Shown here: positions 34,474 to 44,010 of the stretch, piece by piece
How the letters are laid out: every line of letters begins with the position of its first letter
Position numbering within the stretch: the stretch's first letter is position 1
From: Ruminococcaceae bacterium UBA7080
GTDB lineage: Bacteria; Bacillota; Clostridia; Oscillospirales; Acutalibacteraceae
Direction of reading: 5' to 3'
DNA: 64,000 nucleotides
NCBI GenBank assembly: GCA_002493595.1
Contig: DKZG01000016.1
Coordinates: forward strand, 1 to 64,000
Program-made: the position numbers and the translations under genes
Notes under the pieces: model-generated
The model's database searches: none
Told to the model about the DNA's origin: nothing
What the model saw: the letters and a program-made list of their open reading frames with translations, nothing else

Positions 34474-35110
34474 ATTTCTGCAATGTTATTTTTCCGTTAT
34501 CCATATTATATATTTCATCACATAAGCCATTAAAAGCTTCTAAAAAATTACCTGCGATGATAATGGTGGATCCATTACCCTTTGCCTCTAACAATATTTT
34601 GTTAAGCTGATTTAAACCGTCCCTGTCAAGAGTGGCAGCGGGCTCGTCCAGCACAATAAGCTCAGGCAATTTCATAAAAACATTTACCAAACAGAGTCTT
34701 TGCTGCATACCCGATGAAAAATCGCCGTACAGACGGTTGCTTTTAGCATCAAGTCCAAATTTTTTAAGCCAGTTCTCAATATTTTCCTTACTGTTTTGAT
34801 TCTTTGAAGCACCATGTAACAGACAAAGGTTGTCATAAGCACTCATATTATCATAAAATCCGCTGTTTTCAACAACAACGCCGAGTGACGCAGGAAAAAC
34901 GCCATTACCTACCTCAATATCAGCCACGCAAGTGCTTCCGCTTGTTGGTGTTATAAAGCCGCAAACGGCCTTAAGAAGCATGGTTTTTCCGCTGCCGTTT
35001 TTGCCTGTAATACCATAAATCCTGCCTTTATCAAAGGATAGATTAATATTATCAAGCACTGTTTTATTATGTATTTTTTTTGTATAATTCTTAATTTCAA
35101 TATAAGCCAT
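34472..35110 (-). CDS. Orphan ABC-transporter ATP-binding protein
   Basis: A 212-residue nucleotide-binding domain with Walker A GKNGSGKT (36-43), a shortened signature DFSSGMQQR, and Walker B LIVLDEPAATLD. The usual switch histidine region reads IIIAGNFLEA, with Asn in the place of His. No permease gene is adjacent, so its membrane partner is unknown. The form resembles the CcmA/bacitracin-exporter type that drives ABC-2 permeases. It has its own 5' region (35111-35314, AT-rich, no gene seen). Confidence 0.87.
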   Translation of the reverse strand: MAYIEIKNYTKKIHNKTVLDNINLSFDKGRIYGITGKNGSGKTMLLKAVCGFITPTSGSTCVADIEVGNGVFPASLGVVVENSGFYDNMSAYDNLCLLHGASKNQNSKENIENWLKKFGLDAKSNRLYGDFSSGMQQRLCLVNVFMKLPELIVLDEPAATLDRDGLNQLNKILLEAKGNGSTIIIAGNFLEAFNGLCDEIYNMDNGKITLQK

Positions 35111-35314
35111 ACTTTCTCCCCTGTATATTAAAACTTTTTAATAAATAAAAATGTGCGTACTCAAAGCATAAGACCACCTCTTTTGTTACATTATTAGACA
35201 AAAAGCTTGCATATATATAGTGTCCTTATTTTATAAAGTGTGAGCCGTTTTTTTGAAATTTTATAAAAATTTATCAGTAAAGTAAAATATGTATATCTGT
35301 CTCAGCTAAAATAT

Positions 35315-35800
35315 TCATCTGACAAAATCAATCCTGTAATCCGTATTGCGTATAGCAATACTTTTTATACTGTTGTCTTCATTCTGAATTAAAATAAAAT
35401 CACCCAAGGATATTTTACCCTCATATTTAAAACCATTATCAATCTTTTTTGCATCAAGCTGCTGCACTGAATTCAAGTATTCAAAAACTTCATATATTAC
35501 AATTGCAGGATTTCTTTTTTCAAAATTTCTACCGTCAATTTCATAACTGTAATCGGCAAAACTGAAAGCAAGCTTGTTTCCATTGTATGTCATAATCATA
35601 CCCTTGGCAGATGTTGAATCAACTGTTACGGCAACATCTTTCTCCGTTTTACAAATTCTGCAGTCATATGAAAAATCCCCCAAAATTACCTTAACATTCT
35701 GATTGAATGTATAAGGAATTTCGGGGGTATAAGTTTTTACCTTGCAGCCTGCAAACAGCAGCATCAGAAATATAAGAAAAACAGGTGCTACCCTTTTCAT
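35315..35800 (-). CDS. Small lipoprotein of unknown function
   Basis: A 161-residue protein with a lipoprotein signal (LLFAGC, Cys19), followed by a compact beta-rich domain. I do not recognise the family. It starts 11 bases after the nnrD/E stop codon, so it is the last gene of the GH2-acpS-nnr transcript. AGGACT is its only ribosome site. Confidence 0.75.
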   Translation of the reverse strand: MKRVAPVFLIFLMLLFAGCKVKTYTPEIPYTFNQNVKVILGDFSYDCRICKTEKDVAVTVDSTSAKGMIMTYNGNKLAFSFADYSYEIDGRNFEKRNPAIVIYEVFEYLNSVQQLDAKKIDNGFKYEGKISLGDFILIQNEDNSIKSIAIRNTDYRIDFVR

Positions 35801-35811
35801 AAAAATCAGTC

Positions 35812-37326
35812 CTAATCTTCAAGTTCGGACATTAAAGCACCTAAAACAGACAGCATATCAGAAACAGTCATACCTCTTTGAGAAAGCTCCCGAGCTGTTA
35901 CATCGCCGCAAAAACCATGTATATAAACTCCCGCCTTCGCTGCATCAAGTGCAGGAAGTCCCTGAGCAAGAAACGAACCGATAATACCGGCAAGCATATC
36001 ACCTGTACCGCCCATAGCCATGCCTGCATTGCCATTGGTACTAACAAAAACACAATTACCATCGGTTACAACGGTATTTGCTCCCTTGAGTACCAAAACA
36101 ACCTCATTCTCTTTAGCAAACGCCTTTGAAACAGCAATCCGATTTTCCTGAACATATGCTGTATTCTCACCTATCAGTCTTGCCATTTCAGCAGGATGCG
36201 GAGTTATAACCAGCGGTGCTTTTTTATCCTTTATTATATCTATGAAAGGAGCAGCTGCATTTATGCCATCAGCATCCAAAACAATCGGCGCTTCACTTGA
36301 CTTTATGATCTGGCCAACAATAACCTGGGTGTCATCGTTATTTCCGAGACCACAGCCAAGCACAACACTGTCAGCCCATTTCAGCTCATCAAAAATATCA
36401 TTCATGGCACCTATTGAAAGCGTTTTTTGTTCATTTTCACACAACGGCTTAAATATAGGCTGAAACAAATGCGAAGTCATTACCGAGTAGATTGATTTTG
36501 GGAAAGCACATTTTAAAAGGCCCACCCCTGTTTTAAGTGCAGCACTTGCACAAATAACTGCTGCACCCGGCATTTGATATGAGCCGCATATATTAAGCTG
36601 ACGGCCAAATGTACCCTTATGGGCATTTTTATCTCTTGCCGGAAAGTTTCTTTTTATATCCGATTTGGTTATAGTATGCACATAAGTGCAGTCCTTGTCA
36701 TAGCAATCCTCGGTTATGCCAATCTGCACTGTAACTGTTTTGCCGCAATATGCATTGGCAGGAGGCAAAACATGTGCAAATTTAAGCGTTGAAATAGCAA
36801 TCGTCAAATCCGCTTTAACAGCATTGGTAACCTCCCCTGTAGCGGCATCCGTGCCGCTGGGTGTATCAATACTTATAACGGATGCATTACTTGCATTAAC
36901 AGCATCAAATACCTCGTTAAAAGGTGCTCTCGGTTCACCGTGAAAGCCGATACCGAAAATACAATCAACAATGATATCACAGTTAAATTCATATTCGGTA
37001 AAATAATAATCTTTAACACCTATTGATACTGCTTCATCAAAATACAGCTTAGGCTCGGGAAGCTCCGGAGCTTTGTCAACCAACACAATACAGGCATCAA
37101 CACCCATTTTCACAAACAATGAGGCAATAACGAAGCCGTCACCTGCATTTTTACCATTGCCGCAAAACACTGCAATCTTTTTCTGTTCAATTCCTTCGCC
37201 GTAATACCTAAGTATTTTGTTAAAGCAGGCGGTACCTGCACTGAGCATTAATCCTTCTTCGGTAAATCGGCTAACAAAAGCTCTTTCTTCAACCTGTTTA
37301 ATTTGCTTTGCCGTTAAAACTCTCAT
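35812..37326 (-). CDS. nnrDE: Bifunctional NAD(P)H-hydrate epimerase / ADP-dependent NAD(P)H-hydrate dehydratase
   Basis: A 504-residue fusion repairing hydrated NADH and NADPH. The N-terminal YjeF_N epimerase half (about 1-215) contains FCGNGKNAGDGFVIASL and VDCIFGIGFHG. The C-terminal ribokinase-like dehydratase half (about 225-504) contains ITPHPAEMARLIG and NGNAGMAMGGTGDMLAGI, whose Asp is the catalytic residue. It follows acpS by four bases, a pairing common in Bacillota. Confidence 0.96.
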   Translation of the reverse strand: MRVLTAKQIKQVEERAFVSRFTEEGLMLSAGTACFNKILRYYGEGIEQKKIAVFCGNGKNAGDGFVIASLFVKMGVDACIVLVDKAPELPEPKLYFDEAVSIGVKDYYFTEYEFNCDIIVDCIFGIGFHGEPRAPFNEVFDAVNASNASVISIDTPSGTDAATGEVTNAVKADLTIAISTLKFAHVLPPANAYCGKTVTVQIGITEDCYDKDCTYVHTITKSDIKRNFPARDKNAHKGTFGRQLNICGSYQMPGAAVICASAALKTGVGLLKCAFPKSIYSVMTSHLFQPIFKPLCENEQKTLSIGAMNDIFDELKWADSVVLGCGLGNNDDTQVIVGQIIKSSEAPIVLDADGINAAAPFIDIIKDKKAPLVITPHPAEMARLIGENTAYVQENRIAVSKAFAKENEVVLVLKGANTVVTDGNCVFVSTNGNAGMAMGGTGDMLAGIIGSFLAQGLPALDAAKAGVYIHGFCGDVTARELSQRGMTVSDMLSVLGALMSELED

Positions 37327-37330
37327 AATA

Positions 37331-37642
37331 TCACCAAATTATCGCAGCAGCAATGGCATATTCACCATCGTGAGAAATGGACACGTCACAATTATCAACA
37401 CCATTAACATAAGGTTTGCCTTTTTCGGTATGAAGTATCTCAATTTCATTAAGAGGTCTATCAATGCCTGTCCCCAAAGCTTTTAAGTAGGCCTCCTTGC
37501 AGGCAAAAATGCCCGCAAGGCTCTCTGCTTTTTTAGCATATTCCCTTTCTTTTTGGGTAAAAACTCTTTTTAAGAAATGATCACTTTTTACACTTTTTTC
37601 AATTCTTGAAATTTTAACAATATCAGTACCTATACTGTACAT
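37331..37642 (-). CDS. acpS: Holo-[acyl-carrier-protein] synthase
   Basis: A 103-residue phosphopantetheinyl transferase that activates acyl carrier protein for fatty-acid synthesis. The Mg-binding Asp lies in GTDIVKISRIE and the Glu in FACKEAYLKALGTG. I chose the ATG at 37642, five bases after AGGTGA, over the overlapping GTG at 37651. It begins one base after the GH2 stop codon, so the two are transcribed and probably translated together. Confidence 0.96.
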   Translation of the reverse strand: MYSIGTDIVKISRIEKSVKSDHFLKRVFTQKEREYAKKAESLAGIFACKEAYLKALGTGIDRPLNEIEILHTEKGKPYVNGVDNCDVSISHDGEYAIAAAIIW

Positions 37643-37643
37643 T

Positions 37644-40643
37644 TTATTCACCTATCGGTTTTAATAAAACACTCAAATTCTTTCCTTTCAGTGTTCCCAA
37701 ACGATATTGACTTGAAGGAAGCGGACCACAGGCATTTGAACCGGCTCCCAGCATTTGAGCATCAATATTGATGCAAGTGGTGTTTTTCGTTAAATCTTCT
37801 CTGTGCCTTGCCTTGGCACACTCCTGAGGGGTAAAGGGATTTGCAGAAAATACAAACGGCTTTGTCACAGCTTCAAATCTAAAACCAAACCCATCATCAT
37901 CGGTAATCTCTGCAAAACGTGTTTCACATCTTGTACCGCTCTCCTGTGGTTTAATATAATCCTCGTGCATTTCATTTACTTTGCTTTCATAAATACCCAT
38001 ATGAACATGTTCCCTGAAATCAGACAGATTCACATAAGGCCCCAAACCAAAATACCTTACATTGTCAAAGCAATTCGGCATTTCCAGTTGCATGCCAAAA
38101 CGCGGCATAAACTTAAATGCATTTGCATTTATACAATCGAAATCAACTTTTATTGCACCGTCACCAAACACCGAAAATTTTGATGCGATTTTTGCAAGTC
38201 TTGATTTTGAAGGTGTTTTTATGGTTATTTGTGAAATGATTTCCACACAATCTGATTTTAAATTATACCTGCATCTTTTTACAAAGCACGACTGATTGTC
38301 AAGCCTGTGCTTTTTCCATGTTTTATTTAAAATCATATCATTGTCAAGCGGGGCTCTGTAAAGCTGCATGCCAATGCCCCTGAAATCACTTGACGGCACC
38401 TGATTAATAAACTCCCGTCCCTTATAGATATAAGAGTCAATAAAACCTGTATCTCGATCAAAAATCATACTGCCGTTATCAAAGGTAATGAAAAGACGCC
38501 TTTCGCTTTCCTGAACTAAAGGAGCCGAGGATTGATTTATATCAACATTAATCTCACCCTTAGAAAGCTCAATTTCCTCGTCAGCCACCAAAAAATCGCC
38601 GTCATAATATTCAAACTGAATAACGGTATTCTTCTTTTTATCATAATCGAAGTTCTCAATATTTCTTTTTGTACTTGCTCCGGGATTAATATCAATCTCG
38701 AATTCACCATTTAAAACAGGTACACCGTTTTCAAGAACAGTATATTTGACAGCGAAATTCGCATTTGCAAAATATCTGTGATTGAAAAAAGAATAACTTA
38801 CGGCACTGTTTTTAGCGGCTCTTACAGGGCGATAGCAATTCTTCATTTGATAAGCACCTGAATGCGGCGTTCTGTCCGGATAAAATAAACCGTCAACACA
38901 AAAATTGCTGTCGTGTTTTAATTCGCCATGATCACCGCCATAGGTATATTCATAAACTCCGTCATCGTGATAAACTGCATGATCGGCAAATTCCCAAATA
39001 CAGCCGCCAAGCATATTATCCGCGCTATAAAAGCACTTAACATATCTTTCAAGCTCACCTGCTCCTACGCCCATTGCATGTGCATATTCGCAAAGATAAA
39101 ACGGCTTTTTATAATACTTAGGTGAAAGCCCTTTTCCTTTAGCAATCAATTCACACACATTCTGCGCAGTATACATTTGAGAAAGCACATCGTATGCCCA
39201 GCGCCTTGTTCTGCAAACAGCCTCATAGTGAATCGGAATTTCCGTAAGCTTTTTCAAATTATCATAGCAATAATCCTGATTTGAATAACCATGAGCCTCA
39301 TTTCCGAGTGACCACATTGTGATTGAAGGATGGTTTTTATCACGCTCAAACATGCGGTAAACTCTATCCCAGTAATGCTCCCTCCATGCAGGATTATGCG
39401 AACAAATCCATCTCTTATGCAGTTCTGTTTCACAGCCATGTGTTTCAATATCAGCCTCGTCGACAACATAAATTCCGTATTCATCACAAAAATCCAAAAA
39501 AGAAGGATCCGGAGGATAATGGGAGGTTCTGATACAGTTTGCATTAAACTGCTTAACCGTTTTTACATCCCGTTCCATTTCCTCAAGAGTGAGAACATAG
39601 CCGGTTTTAGGATTCGTATCGTGATGATTGACACCAAGAAGCTTGATATGGCGATTATTAAAATAAAAAACATTGCCCTTTATTTCAATATGCTTAAAGC
39701 CGATATTTTTTCTTATAACTTCAATAATATCTTCTCCCTGAGAAAGTGTTATTATCAGGCTGTAAAGATACGGCGTTTCAGCAGACCATTCCTGCACCTG
39801 CAAATCATCAAAAACAATCTTATCAATATTATCCGGTGAAACATCTATTGATTTTGACGCCATATTCATATTACTGCCATCACCAAGGAAAACAGTAAAC
39901 TGGCAATTCTCCGTCAATTTTAAGGATGGATTTATTTCAAGTTTATATTTGTTATCGCTTAAATATGTTGTTTTGGCCTCAAAATCATAAATGGAGTTTT
40001 CGCCTGTTTTATATAGCAAAACATCACGGAAAATACCGTTGCATCTGAACATATCCTGTGCTTCAAGATATGTGCCGTTGCTCCATTTGTAATTCACCAC
40101 AACAAGTTCATTTTCACCTTCATTAAGAAAAGCGTTCAACTCAAACTGAGAGGTGTTATGGCTTCCTTCGCTGTATCCTACATATTTTCCGTTACAGAAA
40201 AGATCAAACGCACCGGATACGCCTAAAAAACAGATATAATAATTTTTATCCGTACTTTCAATATTAATAAACCTTCTGTAAATACCGGCAGGACAATCCG
40301 TCGGAAATTGGGGCGGATTAGGCTTAAACTGATAACGTGTATTAACATAATACGGCGGCTCATAGCCGGTATGCTGCCAGGTTGACGGAACAGATACCTT
40401 GTCAAAATTTATTTTTGATGTATCAAAATCAACCGGAATATCAAGACAATTTTTATAATATACAAAATCCCATTCGCCTGACAGGCACTCTGCCATGGAA
40501 GAGCTGCTGCGTTCATTTCTTATATCAACACCATCAAGCTCCTCAAGCGAAGCAAACGGAATAAAATATGAACGAGGACACATTACATTATCCTTAAAAA
40601 TTTCAAAGGTTTTATAATTGTTGGTTTTCAGGTTGTAGTTCAT
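37644..40643 (-). CDS. GH2 beta-galactosidase (second copy, LacZ type)
   Basis: A 999-residue enzyme with the same layout as the first GH2 of this window. The acid/base Glu449 lies in WSLGNEAHGYS and the nucleophile Glu519 in FYLCEYAHAMGVG. The SQDP-like loops differ between the two copies, so they may prefer different linkages. It has no signal peptide, so it is cytoplasmic. GGAGG lies seven bases before the ATG. The gene leads a transcript that continues into acpS, nnrD/E and a lipoprotein, an unusual position for a glycosidase. Confidence 0.95.
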   Translation of the reverse strand: MNYNLKTNNYKTFEIFKDNVMCPRSYFIPFASLEELDGVDIRNERSSSSMAECLSGEWDFVYYKNCLDIPVDFDTSKINFDKVSVPSTWQHTGYEPPYYVNTRYQFKPNPPQFPTDCPAGIYRRFINIESTDKNYYICFLGVSGAFDLFCNGKYVGYSEGSHNTSQFELNAFLNEGENELVVVNYKWSNGTYLEAQDMFRCNGIFRDVLLYKTGENSIYDFEAKTTYLSDNKYKLEINPSLKLTENCQFTVFLGDGSNMNMASKSIDVSPDNIDKIVFDDLQVQEWSAETPYLYSLIITLSQGEDIIEVIRKNIGFKHIEIKGNVFYFNNRHIKLLGVNHHDTNPKTGYVLTLEEMERDVKTVKQFNANCIRTSHYPPDPSFLDFCDEYGIYVVDEADIETHGCETELHKRWICSHNPAWREHYWDRVYRMFERDKNHPSITMWSLGNEAHGYSNQDYCYDNLKKLTEIPIHYEAVCRTRRWAYDVLSQMYTAQNVCELIAKGKGLSPKYYKKPFYLCEYAHAMGVGAGELERYVKCFYSADNMLGGCIWEFADHAVYHDDGVYEYTYGGDHGELKHDSNFCVDGLFYPDRTPHSGAYQMKNCYRPVRAAKNSAVSYSFFNHRYFANANFAVKYTVLENGVPVLNGEFEIDINPGASTKRNIENFDYDKKKNTVIQFEYYDGDFLVADEEIELSKGEINVDINQSSAPLVQESERRLFITFDNGSMIFDRDTGFIDSYIYKGREFINQVPSSDFRGIGMQLYRAPLDNDMILNKTWKKHRLDNQSCFVKRCRYNLKSDCVEIISQITIKTPSKSRLAKIASKFSVFGDGAIKVDFDCINANAFKFMPRFGMQLEMPNCFDNVRYFGLGPYVNLSDFREHVHMGIYESKVNEMHEDYIKPQESGTRCETRFAEITDDDGFGFRFEAVTKPFVFSANPFTPQECAKARHREDLTKNTTCINIDAQMLGAGSNACGPLPSSQYRLGTLKGKNLSVLLKPIGE

Positions 40644-40672
40644 ATCGTAACCTCCTTGCTACAGATATTTTT

Positions 40673-40701
40673 ATTATACACTAACACTGAAATAAAGACA
40701 A
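40673..40701 (-). promoter_or_regulatory. Promoter of the second GH2 gene
   Basis: On the minus strand TTGTCT (40701-40696), a 17-base spacer, TATAAT (40678-40673), 30 bases before the ATG. Confidence 0.75.
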
Positions 40702-40802
40702 GAAAAAAGATAAGACCAAACAAGTATAACTTCTTAAAATACTGCCTAAAAACTTTTCTTTTTGCAAATACTCGTGTAAAAACGGTATTCTTCAAATTTT
40801 AT

Positions 40803-40832
40803 TTGACTGCCGTTGGCAAATTGATGTAAACT
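40803..40832 (+). promoter_or_regulatory. Promoter of the phosphodiesterase/OPA-transporter operon
   Basis: TTGACT (40803-40808), 18 bases containing CCGTTGGCA, then TAAACT (40827-40832). The unusual TAAACT box and a GTTGGCA element recall the promoters at 7712-7740 and 9098-9126. Confidence 0.6.
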
Positions 40833-40874
40833 AACATTAAGCTTATGCAATATAAATGTATCAGGAGAATTTTA

Positions 40875-41765
40875 ATGTTCAGTAAAAAAAAGTATATTGA
40901 CTCAATAAACGAAAACGAAATATTCAGCAATTCATATAAAACAAAATTGCCGCAAACAATAATTGCTCAAATAATTGCAAACCATTTTGAATACGCACAC
41001 AAAAAGCCAAAATGTTTGTTTATAGGGTGGGACGGCTGCCGCTGCGATGCAATGAAATATTTAGTAAAAAGTAACAATGGAAAAGTGAGCGGCAGTAATG
41101 ACTATGCTGTTTTCAGTGCCGTCAATGAGCTGAAAAAGAACGGCGGATTATATATAACGTATGTCGGCGCAGAAGAAAGCTCACCACAGGAAACAAGCAC
41201 TGCTCAGGGATGGGCATCGGCATTATGCGGAAAATGGATGAAAAAGGAATATAAATATGGGATAGAATGGTACCTTGACAACGATTTTCCTACCATTCAC
41301 AAAACACTTGCGAAACAAGGCTTTCAATCATCATTCAGTGCAATATGGCCTGTGCATTTTGACTATACATATTCTAAAGAAATTGAAAATGCCGAAAAAA
41401 ACAATCTGCCCCAATACTATTATAAATTTGAAACTGATTTTGAGCTTCATAACAATATGCTTAACAGAATAAAAAGTGATGATGATTTTATTTTCGGCAT
41501 ATATGAAAATCCCGATGCAAATGGTCATACAACAGGATTCGGTGACAAAAATTACAGATATGTAAGCGGCATATGCAATTTAGACAGACTGACATTTGAG
41601 CTGCTCAAAGCAATAAAAAGCAGACCGGACTTTTGCAAAGAAGACTGGCTCATTTTAATTGCATCCGACCACGGCGGCCATCTTACGCGCCACGGAACTC
41701 AAAAAATTGAGGACAGGACCACATTTCTTGCTTTATCAAAACCTATCGAGGAATTTATCAAATGA
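40875..41765 (+). CDS. Cytoplasmic alkaline-phosphatase-superfamily phosphodiesterase
   Basis: A 296-residue paralogue of the lipoprotein phosphodiesterase at 18.8 kb, but without a signal peptide. Shared signatures are CLFIGWDGCRCDAM (metal Asp), ETSTAQGWASALCGKW (candidate nucleophile), NPDANGHTTGFGDKNY and ASDHGGHLTRHG. I chose the ATG at 40875 behind AGGAG, not the upstream ATG at 40845. It overlaps the downstream transporter by ATGA. It may hydrolyse a phosphodiester or phosphosugar after import. The substrate is unknown. Confidence 0.83.
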   Translation: MFSKKKYIDSINENEIFSNSYKTKLPQTIIAQIIANHFEYAHKKPKCLFIGWDGCRCDAMKYLVKSNNGKVSGSNDYAVFSAVNELKKNGGLYITYVGAEESSPQETSTAQGWASALCGKWMKKEYKYGIEWYLDNDFPTIHKTLAKQGFQSSFSAIWPVHFDYTYSKEIENAEKNNLPQYYYKFETDFELHNNMLNRIKSDDDFIFGIYENPDANGHTTGFGDKNYRYVSGICNLDRLTFELLKAIKSRPDFCKEDWLILIASDHGGHLTRHGTQKIEDRTTFLALSKPIEEFIK

Positions 41766-43015
41766 CACAGTATTTACTAAATGATTCTAAAAAAAGCAAA
41801 CTGATTGTTGCTGCTTTATGGTTTATTTATGCTGCTTCATATTTTATCAGAACCTGTTATGCAGCAAGCATTGCAGCAATTGTCAGTGACGGCACTTTCA
41901 ACAAAAGCAGCATAGGCCTGGTGGGCACATCCTTTTTTATCTGTTATGCAACCGGTCAGCTGATAAGCGGTTTGCTCGGTGACAGGGTTAATCCGTTTTT
42001 TATGATTATTTTCGGTGCAGTCAGTGGTTCACTTTGCTGCTTTTTGATGCCCGCAGCAAAAAGCATTGGTTTTATGATTTTAATATGGGGCGCTAACGGT
42101 TTTTTTCAATCCATGCTATGGTCACCTATTCTGCGCATATTTTCCGAAACAATCGATAAAAGGCTTCAGAAAAAAGCAATTTTGAATATTTCTCTTTCAC
42201 TTCCTGTGGGCACAATACTGGCTTATTTATCTTCAACCATACTGCTTAAGCATTACAGCTGGCAGCACGTTTTCGTTTGCGGCGGTATGGTTTTCCTTTC
42301 GGCAGCTTTATTTATAATAACGGTCACTATATCTGTAAAAAATGGCATAGAGGTTAAGCCTGTGCTGACAGACAAACGTATAAACACGCCCATAAAGTCC
42401 GATGAAAAAAACAGCATTTTTACGCTTGGTCTCTTAAGCGGTCTTTTTATCATCATGCTGCCCTCCTTCCTTCACGGAATGATGCGTGACGGAATAACAA
42501 ACTGGGTCCCCACTATGATTAGTGAAATATACGGAATCTCCCCTTCGTTTTCAGTTTTTTTAACAATCGCATTGCCGATTCTCAACGCATTCGGAGCCTA
42601 TGCTGCAGTCCCCCTTTATAAAAAGTTTGGAGAAAATGAAATGAAAACAGCAGGGGTTTTTGCAATGCTGTCACTTGCTCCCCTGCTTCTGTTAATATTT
42701 ATCGGCAAGCTGTCTGTATACATAATCATCATACTTTTAGCTCTTACCACTTCCATAATGTATGCACTTAACTATTTAATCATATCTCTCGTTCCGGTAC
42801 ACTTTGCAGGCAGTTCTAAAACCTCAAGTGTCAGCGGAATACTCAATTCTGCAGCTCATATAGGCTGTGCTCTGTCCTCCTACGGCTTTGGGGCCGTATC
42901 CGAAAAATTCGGTTGGAAAGCTGTTATTGTTATATGGATTATTTCAGCATTTCTTACATCCTTATTTTCATTTTTAGGAGACAGAAAATGGTCTGTATTC
43001 ATAAAATCAAATTAA
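41762..43015 (+). CDS. MFS transporter of the OPA (organophosphate:phosphate antiporter) type
   Basis: A 417-residue protein with twelve hydrophobic segments. The loop GLLGDRVNPFFMIIFG and the segment WGANGFFQSMLWSPILRI resemble the GlpT/UhpT family, which exchanges organic phosphates for phosphate. It is translationally coupled (ATGA overlap) to a cytoplasmic phosphodiesterase. Together they could take up and hydrolyse an organophosphate. It converges with the LysR gene, the two stop regions overlapping by four bases. Confidence 0.85.
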   Translation: MTQYLLNDSKKSKLIVAALWFIYAASYFIRTCYAASIAAIVSDGTFNKSSIGLVGTSFFICYATGQLISGLLGDRVNPFFMIIFGAVSGSLCCFLMPAAKSIGFMILIWGANGFFQSMLWSPILRIFSETIDKRLQKKAILNISLSLPVGTILAYLSSTILLKHYSWQHVFVCGGMVFLSAALFIITVTISVKNGIEVKPVLTDKRINTPIKSDEKNSIFTLGLLSGLFIIMLPSFLHGMMRDGITNWVPTMISEIYGISPSFSVFLTIALPILNAFGAYAAVPLYKKFGENEMKTAGVFAMLSLAPLLLLIFIGKLSVYIIIILLALTTSIMYALNYLIISLVPVHFAGSSKTSSVSGILNSAAHIGCALSSYGFGAVSEKFGWKAVIVIWIISAFLTSLFSFLGDRKWSVFIKSN

Positions 43016-43893
43016 ATATAGCTGCAAAGACGATGGATGACGCAATCCATTTCAGGGGTTAGCCATTTGTTGCGGTGATAAACTGTCTGTATCCATATAT
43101 CCGCAGAAAAATCCTTGGTATCCAGTCTTTTTATTCTTCCGCTTTTTACATAGCTATCGGTGACAAAATCCGGTAAAAAAGACACACCCATATTTTGTTC
43201 AATAAGATGGCAAATTAAGTCCGTATCTCCGATTTCAAGAAAAGGATTAATTTGTAATGACTTTAATGCCAAATGCTCCTCAAGCATTCTGCGGTAGCTC
43301 ATCCCTTTTTCGGTGAGAATAAAAGGATATTTCATCAAAAAATCAAATGTAATATTTTCCATACCGGCAAGCGGATGTTCAGGTGAGACAATGAAATGAT
43401 TTTTTACCGGATGCTGCTTTGCAATAATATAGTTCTCATCATAAATATGCTTATCAAGTGTAAATATAATATCCACATCATTTTGCTTTGCCAGCCGGAA
43501 CATCTCTTCTGTGCTGGCAGAAATCACTTTAAGCGTTATATTAGGATATTCTTGATGAAAAGAACTGTAATTATCCCAAAAAAGCCAGTGGCAAAGAGAG
43601 TCCGCCATTGCAATTCTTACCGTGCCGCTTATTTCATTATTCATGCTTGATATTCTTTTTATATCAGATGACAATGCCATCATTTTATGGGCAAGTTCAA
43701 GAACCTCGCAACCTTTTGATGTCAGCTTAATGGAATGATTTACTCTTTCAAACAGTGTGACTCCCAACGAAAGTTCCAGCTGCTTAATCTGAAAAGATAC
43801 GGCAGACTGTGTATATCCAAGCTTCTGTGCGGCCCTTGTAAAGCTTTTTTGCTCACATACATGTATAAACGTCTCTATTTGTTTTAAATCCAT
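43012..43893 (-). CDS. LysR-family transcriptional regulator
   Basis: The protein has 293 residues. An N-terminal winged helix (about 1-62, SFTRAAQKLGYTQSAVSFQI) is followed by a periplasmic-binding-like effector domain (about 90-290). The gene is divergent from the AGCS symporter gene, so that transporter is its most likely target. An inverted repeat lies between them. It has no obvious strong ribosome site (GAGGTAAAT). Confidence 0.92.
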   Translation of the reverse strand: MDLKQIETFIHVCEQKSFTRAAQKLGYTQSAVSFQIKQLELSLGVTLFERVNHSIKLTSKGCEVLELAHKMMALSSDIKRISSMNNEISGTVRIAMADSLCHWLFWDNYSSFHQEYPNITLKVISASTEEMFRLAKQNDVDIIFTLDKHIYDENYIIAKQHPVKNHFIVSPEHPLAGMENITFDFLMKYPFILTEKGMSYRRMLEEHLALKSLQINPFLEIGDTDLICHLIEQNMGVSFLPDFVTDSYVKSGRIKRLDTKDFSADIWIQTVYHRNKWLTPEMDCVIHRLCSYI

Positions 43894-43920
43894 ATTTACC
43901 TCATAAAAAATTTTTATATC

Positions 43921-43961
43921 AATCAGAAAATTTATTAATTTTACAAATGTTCAATCTGATT
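43921..43961. promoter_or_regulatory. Inverted repeat between divergent lysR-type and alsT-type genes
   Basis: AATCAGA (43921-43927) and TCTGATT (43955-43961) are perfect complements 27 bases apart in an AT-rich intergenic region. This spacing could suit a LysR tetramer. Confidence 0.4.
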
Positions 43962-44010
43962 ATATAATTATATTGCATAATTTGCAACAGCTTAATTTGT
44001 GAGGACGAAT

